Part shown: positions 1 to 6,220 of the stretch, piece by piece | How the letters are laid out: each line of letters starts with the position of its first letter | Position numbering within the stretch: the first letter of the stretch is position 1 | The notes under the pieces: model-generated | Told to the model about the DNA's origin: nothing | Databases searched by the model: none | The model's input: the letters and a program-made list of their open reading frames with translations, nothing else | Made by a program: the position numbers and the translations under genes | Assembly (NCBI GenBank): GCA_027084065.1 | Contig: JALWLR010000293.1 | Coordinates: 1 to 9,321, forward strand | Reading direction: 5' to 3' | DNA from: Helicobacteraceae bacterium | GTDB taxonomy: Bacteria; Campylobacterota; Campylobacteria; Campylobacterales; Sulfurimonadaceae | Length of the DNA: 9,321 nt

Positions 1-1
1 T

Positions 2-865
2 GGCAACAATATAGACCAAAATACAAATACATTGACAAAAGAGCTCTCCTCCGTGCCGCTTGGCAACGTCACACAACAACAAAAACTAAGACTCCCAAAA
101 GAGCTTCACTACCCAGCCCAACCTACATCCAATATTGACTTTTACGGAAATCTTGGCACATCGGATGAGACGCGTGTCATCAGTGCCATAGCCATCGATA
201 AAGAGGGAAACAAAAATAAAATCAAGCTAACTTTCACACTTGATCCAACCCAACCCGAAACAGGCTCTTTATGGAACGTAAAAGCCACTGCAACAAACAA
301 CGACTCCACTATTACCTACGATTCGGTAGAGGGAAGCGTTAGCTTTGACGAAACGGGAGCACTTGTTAAAAGTACTCTTCCTCCCATAGACAACAACGGC
401 TCAAGTGTCACTCTCAATCTCGGTAACGGCTATGCCGGAGTGATAGCCGCTGCAAATATTCCTATAAGCGGCTCAAGCAATGCTGACGGTTTGGATGCCG
501 GAGAGCTTATAGGGTACGACATCAATCAAGATGCGGAAATAATCGCGACATTTTCAAACGGTCGTCAAAGCAGTGTCGCAAAAGTTGCTTTGTTTCATTT
601 CCAAAACGATCAAGGGCTAGAGCGCATCAGCGGCACACTCTTTAGTCAGTCCTCAAACAGTGGCAAAGCCATCTTCTTTCAAGATCAAAACGGTAACAAC
701 ATTCTCGGTGCAAATGTCGTAACCCGTAGTCTAGAATCTTCTAACATCAAAATGGAAGAGGGGCTGACTGAACTCATAGTCTACCAAAGAGCCTACGATG
801 CAAACGCAAAATCGATAACGACAGCAGATCAAATGATACAAAAAGCGCTTAATATGGATGCATAA
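2..865 (+). CDS. FlgE-family flagellar hook protein, C-terminal part (5' end outside window)
   Basis: The reading frame is open from the first bases of the window to the TAA at 863-865, so this is the last 287 residues of a longer protein; the TTG at 32 is not a convincing start. It belongs to the flagellar rod/hook (FlgE/FlgF/FlgG) family. The visible part starts in the middle FlgE domain, which carries the FYGNLGTSDETR motif and the TGSLWNV and EGSVSFDETGAL motifs also matched in the next gene. It ends in the C-terminal rod/hook helix domain (SLESSNIKMEEGLTELIVYQRAYDAN, here split as SLESSNIKMEEG and LTELIVYQRAYDAN), which packs with the N-terminal helix in the axial core of the filament. 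Campylobacterota usually carry two FlgE-like proteins. This one is the likely equivalent of the shorter copy that sits behind flgD (H. pylori HP0908, C. jejuni Cj0043), but the neighbour that would confirm this is off the window. The family call is firm; hook versus other axial role is open. Confidence 0.88.
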   Translation, partial: GNNIDQNTNTLTKELSSVPLGNVTQQQKLRLPKELHYPAQPTSNIDFYGNLGTSDETRVISAIAIDKEGNKNKIKLTFTLDPTQPETGSLWNVKATATNNDSTITYDSVEGSVSFDETGALVKSTLPPIDNNGSSVTLNLGNGYAGVIAAANIPISGSSNADGLDAGELIGYDINQDAEIIATFSNGRQSSVAKVALFHFQNDQGLERISGTLFSQSSNSGKAIFFQDQNGNNILGANVVTRSLESSNIKMEEGLTELIVYQRAYDANAKSITTADQMIQKALNMDA

Positions 866-879
866 GCATCCGCTCATAA

Positions 880-895
880 TGGAACACTCCTTGCT
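880..895 (+). promoter_or_regulatory. sigma-54 (RpoN) promoter for the hook gene
   Basis: The sequence TGGAACACTCCTTGCT matches the sigma-54 consensus TGGCACGNNNNTTGCW at all but two defined positions. It has the invariant GG (881-882) and GC (893-894) exactly 10 bases apart. Transcription would start near 905, leaving a leader of about 45 bases before the ATG at 950. It lies in the intergenic gap 15 bp after the stop of the first flgE-like gene. Class II flagellar genes including the hook gene are RpoN-dependent in Campylobacter and Helicobacter (known), so position and sequence agree. Confidence 0.85.
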
Positions 896-921
896 TTTTA
901 AATTATCAGATAAAAGAAGAG

Positions 922-943
922 CTAAAGAGTTTAGAAAAAAGGA
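922..943 (+). promoter_or_regulatory. flgE leader: small hairpin followed by Shine-Dalgarno AAGGA
   Basis: CTAAA (922-926), loop GAG, TTTAG (930-934) is a perfect 5-bp stem in the mRNA leader. It is followed by an A run and a Shine-Dalgarno AAAAAGGA ending at 943, six bases before the ATG at 950. This fixes the start of the hook gene. The Shine-Dalgarno core AAGGAT also fits the ARGGAU core of a CsrA site, which is only suggestive. Confidence 0.5.
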
Positions 944-949
944 TACAGT

Positions 950-3313
950 ATGTTAAAATCACTCTTTTCCGGTGTCTCAGGACTTCAAGCACACCAAATA
1001 GCCATGGATGTCGAATCCAACAACATTGCAAACGTCAATACCGTCGGGTTTAAATACTCCCGCGCGAACTTCTCCGATTTACTTGCTCAAACCAAGCAAA
1101 TAGCCACAGCTCCTCAAGGTGGGTTGGGTGGAAAAAATGCCGTTCAAGTCGGTCTTGGAACACAAATCAACTCCATGACACGTATTTTCTCCCAAGGAAG
1201 CATCCAAAACTCCGACAAAAATACCGATGTCGCCATCCAAGGCGACGGATTTTTCATTGTCTCTCCTGACGGCGGTAAGAAATACAACTATACTCGTGCG
1301 GGAGACTTCAAGTTCGACGCTAACGGAAACTTCGTCGATAACAACGGCTTTGTCGTTCAAGGATGGCTCAGAGATGAAGAGACAGGAAAAGTAGATGCAA
1401 CCGCACCCATACAAAATATTGTCATACCGCCAGGACTGACCACACCCGCTCGCGCAACTACGGCAATAGATCTCAAGGCCAACCTCAACTCCGGAGATAC
1501 GGTTGATAGTTTTTCCGCTATTCGCGCTTTGGATGCTTTTGAAAAAGCGATAGACCTTAACAGAGACCAGCTGCTAGATAGTAACGACTCCCTACAAACA
1601 CCACAAGCGGAATATGACAACACTATATCTCCCGGAAGTGCTGTTGGAGGAGGAAGTGTCTATGCCGATCCGGATGGAGATACTGCTACCAATCCTGATG
1701 CCATCAATGAAAATGTCGCAGATCGTCTTTTTTTCGACAGTAACAACAAGGTTATAGAGCGGGGAGAAAACGTCGGAGTTCTTGTCAATGGATCAGGAGA
1801 GAGCTTTCAACTCCAACCCGGAGACGCTGCAGATAAAGGACAAGGTGTATGGGTTGGCTTTAGAAATGCAAAAGTAGATGCGACAAATGATGTAAATGCA
1901 GGGGAGCTCAATATTGCTGCCGGTGATATTAAAATAAATGGCTTTGACGTCCCTGCCATTTCGACACCTGCATCCAACACGGCAGAAGACAATGCCAACG
2001 CCGTTGCCGCTGCCATCAACCGAATCAAAGCAAAAAGCGGTGTTTCGGCAAGTGTGATTCCCGGACCAAAAATCCAGCTTGTCAATACCAACTCAGGAGA
2101 TGTCAAAAATATTGACACAGAAATTTCAGGAGCAGGTGGAACATCTGGTCTTACTTCCGATGATGACGATGCTCCAATGAAAAAATTCCGCTATACAGAC
2201 GGAAGCATCAATGTCGTAGGCTGGAACACTAATGAAGATACCTACTACTTTACCACCACAGAAGATTTGCGTCAAGGTATGCAGACACTCCTTAGAAATC
2301 CAAATGCCGCACCTGGCGATCTTGCAAGTGAAGCCAATCACATAGGTGTAGATGGTAAAGGACCCCGCATAGAGGTCGATTCACAGGGAAAATTTACCGT
2401 TTACAATCCGGATGACGAACCATCTATAGCATATGATCTCAACATCGGTATAGATGCTATTGTTGATGCACAGACAACGGAAAATGTAAAATTTACACAA
2501 ACCATGGCAGCCTTAACCGGTGCATTACCAAAAGGTAGTACGGGAGTACGTCAAAGTCAAAGTTTCAATGTCCCTACACACTCCAGTTCTATAGATATAT
2601 TTGATTCACTTGGAACAAAACATACAGTCAAGATAGATTTTAGAAAAGAGAGTTATGACCCAACCACGGGAAGTACATGGAAAGTGATGATAAGTGTTCC
2701 AGAACCTGGCGTTATCAATGTAGCAGGGGGAACGACAGGTATTCCAAAGAACATTATTGAGGGGCAGGTAACATTTAATGCCGACGGAAGTCTTTCCACC
2801 TTTACACCGCCAAGTATTACCTACACTGCCAACAATGGTTCAGCACCAAATCAATCTATCAATCTACTTGTCGGTACATCTAACGCTTTTGACGGTATTA
2901 CGAGTTTTGATAGTAAATCCACAACATCAGGAATCAGTCAAGATGGCTATACGGGTGGGGATTTAGTTGGAATAAGAATCGATCAAAGTGGGACTCTTGT
3001 AGGCTCTTTTAGTAATGGTCGAAGTTTTGGTCTTGCCCAAATAGCTATGGCGAAATTTGCCAACAACGAGGGGCTCTCTACCGAAGGAGGCAATCTCTAT
3101 ACACAAAGCGCCAACTCCGGAGACCCCATTATAGGAACAGCTGCCTCAGGTGGACGCGGATTTATTCAATCTTCCGCTTTGGAAGCTTCGAATGTTGATC
3201 TTTCACGTTCACTCACTCAGCTCATTATCATCCAAAGAGGCTATCAGGCAAATGGAAAAACCATCACTACTTCTGATCAACTTCTTCAAACACTCATAGG
3301 TTTAAAACAATAA
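950..3313 (+). CDS. flgE: Flagellar hook protein FlgE (long Campylobacterota type)
   Basis: A complete 787-residue protein that forms the flagellar hook, the extracellular joint between rod and filament, exported by the flagellar type III apparatus (no signal peptide is seen or expected). Residues 1-50 hold the rod/hook N-terminal motif (GVSGLQAHQ, then NNIANVNTVGFK). Residues 85-140 carry the typical GDGFFIV and TRAGDF motifs. Residues about 145-530 are a long, acidic variable region, the surface-exposed hook domains; within it residues 318-370 resemble a flagellin-IN segment (INGFDVP, then AAAINRIKAKSGVSASV). Residues 535-730 form the conserved middle FlgE domain (DIFDSLGTKH, SNGRSFGLAQIAMAKF). 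Residues 740-787 are the C-terminal helix (ALEASNVDLSRSLTQLII, RGYQANGK). The enteric hook protein is only about 400 residues, whereas H. pylori and C. jejuni hook proteins are of this larger size. It follows a paralogue, has its own sigma-54 promoter, and ends at a hairpin. It corresponds best to the true hook protein (H. pylori HP0870, C. jejuni FlgE2). Confidence 0.93.
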   Translation: MLKSLFSGVSGLQAHQIAMDVESNNIANVNTVGFKYSRANFSDLLAQTKQIATAPQGGLGGKNAVQVGLGTQINSMTRIFSQGSIQNSDKNTDVAIQGDGFFIVSPDGGKKYNYTRAGDFKFDANGNFVDNNGFVVQGWLRDEETGKVDATAPIQNIVIPPGLTTPARATTAIDLKANLNSGDTVDSFSAIRALDAFEKAIDLNRDQLLDSNDSLQTPQAEYDNTISPGSAVGGGSVYADPDGDTATNPDAINENVADRLFFDSNNKVIERGENVGVLVNGSGESFQLQPGDAADKGQGVWVGFRNAKVDATNDVNAGELNIAAGDIKINGFDVPAISTPASNTAEDNANAVAAAINRIKAKSGVSASVIPGPKIQLVNTNSGDVKNIDTEISGAGGTSGLTSDDDDAPMKKFRYTDGSINVVGWNTNEDTYYFTTTEDLRQGMQTLLRNPNAAPGDLASEANHIGVDGKGPRIEVDSQGKFTVYNPDDEPSIAYDLNIGIDAIVDAQTTENVKFTQTMAALTGALPKGSTGVRQSQSFNVPTHSSSIDIFDSLGTKHTVKIDFRKESYDPTTGSTWKVMISVPEPGVINVAGGTTGIPKNIIEGQVTFNADGSLSTFTPPSITYTANNGSAPNQSINLLVGTSNAFDGITSFDSKSTTSGISQDGYTGGDLVGIRIDQSGTLVGSFSNGRSFGLAQIAMAKFANNEGLSTEGGNLYTQSANSGDPIIGTAASGGRGFIQSSALEASNVDLSRSLTQLIIIQRGYQANGKTITTSDQLLQTLIGLKQ

Positions 3314-3317
3314 TCAA

Positions 3318-3333
3318 GCGGCTTTTTAGCCGC
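3318..3333. terminator. Bidirectional terminator-like hairpin between flgE and trxC
   Basis: GCGGCT (3318-3323), loop TTTT, AGCCGC (3328-3333) is a perfect 6-bp GC-rich stem starting 4 bp after the flgE stop and ending 17 bp before the end of the convergent thioredoxin gene. The plus-strand tail is pyrimidine-rich but not a clean T run. The minus-strand tail (TTGATTATTGTTTT) is also T-rich. It probably ends both converging transcripts, though it is not a textbook terminator. Confidence 0.65.
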
Positions 3334-3350
3334 CCTTCCCTACTTTCTTT

Positions 3351-3773
3351 TTATATAAACTGGCTTACCATCTGAGCGATGGAGTTTTGATCAAGCGCAC
3401 CGCTTACTTGATGTACCGGCTGCCCGTTTTTAAAGATCATTATTGTCGGTATGCTGCGAATACCGTAACGTGCACCGAGATCTTGTGCCTCTTCTGTATT
3501 GACCTTGGCAAAAAGTGCTTTGAGCGGGAACTGAGATGCAGCTGCTTCAAATGCAGGTGCCATCATACGACATGGACCACACCACGGCGCCCAAAAGTCG
3601 ACAACTACGGGAATATCGCTGTTTGCGATGAAATGATCGAAATTGGAACTGTCTAACGATACGGGATGGGTATCGAGTAATGACTGTTTACATTTTCCGC
3701 AATTCGCTTTTTTATAACTCTCTTTTACTGGTACATTGTTTACAGCACCGCAATGTGGACATACAACTTTCAT
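3351..3773 (-). CDS. trxC: Thioredoxin with N-terminal zinc ribbon (thioredoxin 2 / TrxC type)
   Basis: A 140-residue cytoplasmic thiol-disulfide oxidoreductase. The thioredoxin fold fills residues about 37-140, with the active site WCGPC at 64-68 (redox cysteines C65 and C68), the buried Asp of VVDFW at D59, and the cis-proline of SIPT at P109. Ahead of it, residues 5-28 hold two CxxC pairs (CPHC and CGKC), the zinc-binding module that separates TrxC from the plain TrxA of about 105 residues. There is no signal peptide. The start is supported by AAGGAGA (3778-3784) close upstream of the ATG. The gene stands alone between the htrA terminator and the converging flgE, with a likely promoter at 3825-3833. 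In other bacteria TrxC often works in oxidative stress and can reduce ribonucleotide reductase; nrdA lies about 2.4 kb away but this link is inference. Confidence 0.92.
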   Translation of the reverse strand: MKVVCPHCGAVNNVPVKESYKKANCGKCKQSLLDTHPVSLDSSNFDHFIANSDIPVVVDFWAPWCGPCRMMAPAFEAAASQFPLKALFAKVNTEEAQDLGARYGIRSIPTIMIFKNGQPVHQVSGALDQNSIAQMVSQFI

Positions 3774-3824
3774 ATTTTCTCCTTTGAAAACGATAAGATA
3801 AAACTGTTTGATTTTTCATATATA

Positions 3825-3833
3825 ATCATAGCA
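3825..3833 (-). promoter_or_regulatory. Probable housekeeping promoter of trxC (extended -10)
   Basis: Read on the minus strand, TGCTATGAT is an extended -10 element (TGN plus TATGAT, one mismatch from TATAAT). The region before it is T-rich, which is what Campylobacterota housekeeping promoters tend to have in place of a clear -35 box. The predicted leader is about 45 bases. The T-rich stretch overlaps the tail of the htrA terminator. Confidence 0.45.
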
Positions 3834-3849
3834 TAAAATGTAAGAAAGA

Positions 3850-3871
3850 GTATGCCACGCAAGTGGCATAC
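3850..3871 (-). terminator. Intrinsic terminator of htrA
   Basis: GTATGCCAC (3850-3858) and GTGGCATAC (3863-3871) form a perfect 9-bp stem around a 4-base loop. It begins 18 bp after the htrA stop. On the minus strand the stem is followed by the T-rich run TCTTTCTTACATTTT, as expected for a Rho-independent terminator of htrA. Confidence 0.78.
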
Positions 3872-3889
3872 GATATGGGGAAAATCCTA

Positions 3890-5293
3890 TTACAAAGCGA
3901 CGGCGAAAATGGCACCTTGTCGATAAATCCATACTCTTTTTTTGTTTTTTCCTTTGATGGCTTCTTTGAAATCTTTGATTGATTTTATCTCTTTATCTTC
4001 TATCTGAATGATTATGTCGCCTTTTAGCACACCCGCTTCAAACGCTTCCGAACCGGCTTTGACTTTTGTTACAACTACTCCCTCGACATTTGGTGCTATT
4101 CCCATCTCCTGTTTAAGTGCTTTTGTCAGCTCTTTTACATAAAGCCCTTTATATCCTATTGTGCCATCTGTACTTGAAGATGAAGCATTGTCATACGAGC
4201 CGAGTTTTACTTTGAGAGTGTGCTCTTGTTTGTCACGAATAAATCGCAAAGTGACTGTCGCTCCCGGCTGATAACGTCCTATGAGATTTTTCAAAGCACT
4301 GGCACTGTCTACTTTTTTACCATCAACTGCAATAATAAGGTCTCCGCGTTTAAGTCCCGCTTTTTGTGCAGGTGTGTCACTCCCGACACTGGCAACGAGC
4401 GCTCCAAACTTACCATTGTAAAAACTGCTCATCTCACTGCTAATGTTTGTAATACTTACACCCAGATATCCTCTTTTATACTCCCCTTTTTCAATGAGCT
4501 GCTTTGCAATGTCGCGTACCATATTGGAAGGGATAGCAAAACCTATTCCGGCACTGCTGCCGCTTCTAGTAACAATTGCTGTATTGATTCCTATTAGCTC
4601 TCCACTGGAGTTCAGTAATGCACCTCCACTGTTACCCGGATTTATAGGTGCATCGGTTTGAATGAAGTTTTCGTACTCTTCAATTCCCATAGAGTTACGT
4701 CCAACGGCAGAGACAATGCCGTGAGTTACCGTCTCTCCCACTCCAAAAGGATTGCCGATAGCAAAGACCATATCGCCTATTTTCACTTTGTCTGAATCGA
4801 AAAACTTAACAGGCTTCAATCCTCGTTTCTCTATCTTTATAACCGCTATATCGCTCTTTGCGTCATGACCTATGAGTTTGGCTTCATACTCTTTTTTATC
4901 TCCGGGAATCGTTACGGTTATCTTGTCAGCACCATCTATAACATGGTTGTTAGTTATAATATAACCATCATCACTCACAATAACACCGCTTCCTAACGCT
5001 CTTTGCATTCTCTCTTGAGGCACTTGTTTTGGAAATTTGTTTCCAAAAAACTGACGAAAGAAAGGATCGTTGAAAAACTGATTTGCATGTGGATCGATTT
5101 TTAGACTCTTTTGAATCGAAATATTGACCACGGAGTTTCTTACCTCTGATAAAACGTTATTGTATGAGAGTATATACTCTTTTTGTGCAGGAAATTTTCT
5201 TTCTTTGTCACTATCTGCTTTTTGAAAGTGAATCGTTTGTCCAAAAAGACAACTTGCTGCTACCGTTAAAAAAACCAACATAAGTTTTTTCAT
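3890..5293 (-). CDS. htrA: Periplasmic serine protease/chaperone of the HtrA (DegP/DegQ) family
   Basis: A 467-residue secreted protease that degrades or holds misfolded envelope proteins. Residues 1-18 are a signal peptide (MKK, then a hydrophobic stretch). The trypsin-like domain occupies about 45-265 with the full catalytic triad: H117 in TNNHV, D148 in SDIAV, and S222 in GNSGG, plus the TDAPINPG motif just before it. PDZ1 spans about 275-365 (GYLGV, then DTPAQKAGLKRGDLI). PDZ2 spans about 380-467 (GSEAFEAGVLKGDIII). Two PDZ domains and about 470 residues are normal for DegP/DegQ and for H. pylori and C. jejuni HtrA. Residues 66-92 are the Phe-rich loop (NQFFNDPFFRQFFG) typical of this group. 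A strong AAAGGAG lies seven bases ahead of the ATG. It is probably a single-gene unit, with a candidate promoter at 5333-5338 and a clear terminator downstream. Confidence 0.95.
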   Translation of the reverse strand: MKKLMLVFLTVAASCLFGQTIHFQKADSDKERKFPAQKEYILSYNNVLSEVRNSVVNISIQKSLKIDPHANQFFNDPFFRQFFGNKFPKQVPQERMQRALGSGVIVSDDGYIITNNHVIDGADKITVTIPGDKKEYEAKLIGHDAKSDIAVIKIEKRGLKPVKFFDSDKVKIGDMVFAIGNPFGVGETVTHGIVSAVGRNSMGIEEYENFIQTDAPINPGNSGGALLNSSGELIGINTAIVTRSGSSAGIGFAIPSNMVRDIAKQLIEKGEYKRGYLGVSITNISSEMSSFYNGKFGALVASVGSDTPAQKAGLKRGDLIIAVDGKKVDSASALKNLIGRYQPGATVTLRFIRDKQEHTLKVKLGSYDNASSSSTDGTIGYKGLYVKELTKALKQEMGIAPNVEGVVVTKVKAGSEAFEAGVLKGDIIIQIEDKEIKSIKDFKEAIKGKNKKRVWIYRQGAIFAVAL

Positions 5294-5332
5294 CTTTTCT
5301 CCTTTAATGTAACTTAAATTTGTTCTGGATGA

Positions 5333-5338
5333 ATTGTA
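5333..5338 (-). promoter_or_regulatory. Candidate -10 box of htrA
   Basis: On the minus strand TACAAT (one mismatch from TATAAT) sits about 40 bp before the htrA ATG. It is preceded by T-rich sequence with no clear -35 hexamer, which suits the housekeeping sigma factor of Campylobacterota. This is a weak match and alternatives in this AT-rich gap cannot be excluded. Confidence 0.35.
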
Positions 5339-5416
5339 AAGCTTAAAAGTAAATAAAAAGTTTATGGTTGGTTAATGAAAAGTAAATATGTAGGGTATAA
5401 AGAAAGTTTAGTCTAT

Positions 5417-5450
5417 GTTTATCAAAGAGTTTTTTTACTCTTTGATAAAC
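5417..5450. repeat. Perfect 14-bp inverted repeat (hairpin) overlapping the fliW stop codon
   Basis: GTTTATCAAAGAGT (5417-5430) and ACTCTTTGATAAAC (5437-5450) are perfect reverse complements separated by TTTTTT. On the minus strand the first arm is the last codons of fliW (Phe-Ile-Lys-Glu plus the T of TAA), the loop is AAAAAA, and the second arm is downstream sequence. It is placed like a terminator for the nrdA-unknown-fliW unit, but the minus-strand tail (ATAGACTAAACTTTC) has no real T run. It may instead protect the 3' end of the mRNA or terminate weakly. Confidence 0.75.
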
Positions 5451-5821
5451 TCTTTTATCGGCTCTGCAATACCAAATTCAGGATAGCTTTTTGGGTCAAG
5501 CACGACCTGAGCCAATGTTTTATTGTCTTCGTTAATAATAATCGGTGCCAAGAAGTTTATGCGCGACTCCTCTAAAGGTTTTTGAATTACGACAATGTTA
5601 TAGACACGCACATTAGAGTCCTCTTTAAGATCAAGCAATGCCTGTGTTGCCAGAGGAACATCAAACGAGTACTCTCTTAGTGGATACGGATTGACAAGAG
5701 TAAAGGATATAGCTTCATTCTCCGCATCTTTCATCGTTGCAAACAGTTCGTCTATCTCGACTATTTCGACTTTTTTCGTATCGTCAAAACCTAATATATG
5801 ACTCTTTACATCGTAACTCAT
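5435..5821 (-). CDS. fliW: Flagellar assembly factor FliW
   Basis: A 128-residue cytoplasmic protein. In Bacillus and Campylobacter FliW binds both flagellin and CsrA, relieving CsrA's repression of flagellin translation until flagellin is exported (known for the family). The family signatures run the whole length: VKSHILGFD at 5-13, the ELF segment near 25-27, ISFTLVNPYPLREYSFDVP at 38-56, VYNIVVIQKPLEESRINFLAPIIIN at about 73-97 (quoted here as VYNIVVI and NFLAPIIIN), KTLAQVVLD at 101-109 and FGIAEPI at 116-122. The length is slightly below the common 130-150 residues but nothing appears to be missing. The start is supported by AAAGG (5829-5833) seven bases upstream. The preceding gene ends 15 bp before it, so the two are probably co-transcribed with nrdA. 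The stop codon lies inside a perfect hairpin. csrA is not in the window. Confidence 0.93.
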   Translation of the reverse strand: MSYDVKSHILGFDDTKKVEIVEIDELFATMKDAENEAISFTLVNPYPLREYSFDVPLATQALLDLKEDSNVRVYNIVVIQKPLEESRINFLAPIIINEDNKTLAQVVLDPKSYPEFGIAEPIKEFIKE

Positions 5822-5836
5822 AAAAAAACCTTTGTG

Positions 5837-6208
5837 TTATAATCTCGCTTCCGCCTCTTGATACTTCAAGCTTTTGGAAATTACATAACACAAAGCATCT
5901 TTCGTTCCATTTGCAGTTTTATAATCTCCTATCATAAAATAAAAAAGTCCATTCTCATGGATTATACTCAATCCATCTTCCATATCGACATGTTTGAGCT
6001 TTTCATTGTCAATTAGATTCGCTTCGACAACCTCTTCAAACAGAACATTCAATCCGATCCAGTCAAATGCACGCTGTCTGTCCTGAACGGATATGGAAAC
6101 ATTTATAGATGTTGGGGAAGTGATTTCAATCTCATCCAACTGTGAATTTTGAAAATTTTCAAATCTGTAGAGAAAATCCTCTAACGTATTCACTAACAAC
6201 GGTTTCAT
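5837..6208 (-). CDS. Unrecognised 123-residue protein between nrdA and fliW
   Basis: I do not recognise this protein. It is soluble-looking: there is no signal peptide and no membrane segment, it is acidic overall, and it has a single cysteine (C107). The N-terminal half reads as helix (TLEDFLYRFENF) then strands (EIEITSP, INVSISVQ). The middle (VDMEDGLSIIHENGLFYFMIGDY, here residues 74-96) alternates strands with acidic turns. The C-terminal part (ALCYVISKSLKYQEAEARL, residues 105-123) looks like one helix. It is very likely a real gene. AAAGGAG lies a few bases before the ATG, it follows the nrdA stop by 12 bp, it precedes fliW by 15 bp, and it reads in the same direction. Its position suggests co-expression with nrdA and fliW, but no function can be read from the sequence. 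Confidence 0.8.
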   Translation of the reverse strand: MKPLLVNTLEDFLYRFENFQNSQLDEIEITSPTSINVSISVQDRQRAFDWIGLNVLFEEVVEANLIDNEKLKHVDMEDGLSIIHENGLFYFMIGDYKTANGTKDALCYVISKSLKYQEAEARL

Positions 6209-6220
6209 TTTTATCTCCTT

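Noticed and set aside
32..34. TTG as the start codon of the first FlgE-family gene
   Set aside because: The frame is open upstream to the window edge, there is no good ribosome binding site before it, and the N-terminal rod/hook domain would be missing. The gene is cut by the window edge.
1667..1702. Second calcium loop in the hook protein (residues 240-251, starting DPDGD)
   Set aside because: Positions 1, 3 and 5 are acidic but the ligand at position 12 is missing and the following residues do not fit an EF-hand or dockerin loop.
1079..2341. Several minus-strand open frames of 71-111 codons within flgE
   Set aside because: They lie fully antisense to a well-supported hook gene, lack recognisable motifs, and are explained by the codon bias of the plus-strand gene.
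4220..4661. Plus-strand open frames antisense to htrA
   Set aside because: The minus strand encodes a complete HtrA with an intact catalytic triad. The antisense translations are Cys/Ser/Thr-rich with no family features.
5240..5293. HtrA as a lipoprotein because of Cys15 after the hydrophobic stretch
   Set aside because: The residues before the cysteine (AAS) do not make a proper lipobox, which needs Leu/Val/Ile at -3. An ordinary signal peptide is more likely.
5375..5575. Plus-strand open frame of 66 codons over the fliW-htrA gap
   Set aside because: Most of it is antisense to fliW and it runs through the perfect hairpin. No good ribosome binding site or known motif was seen.
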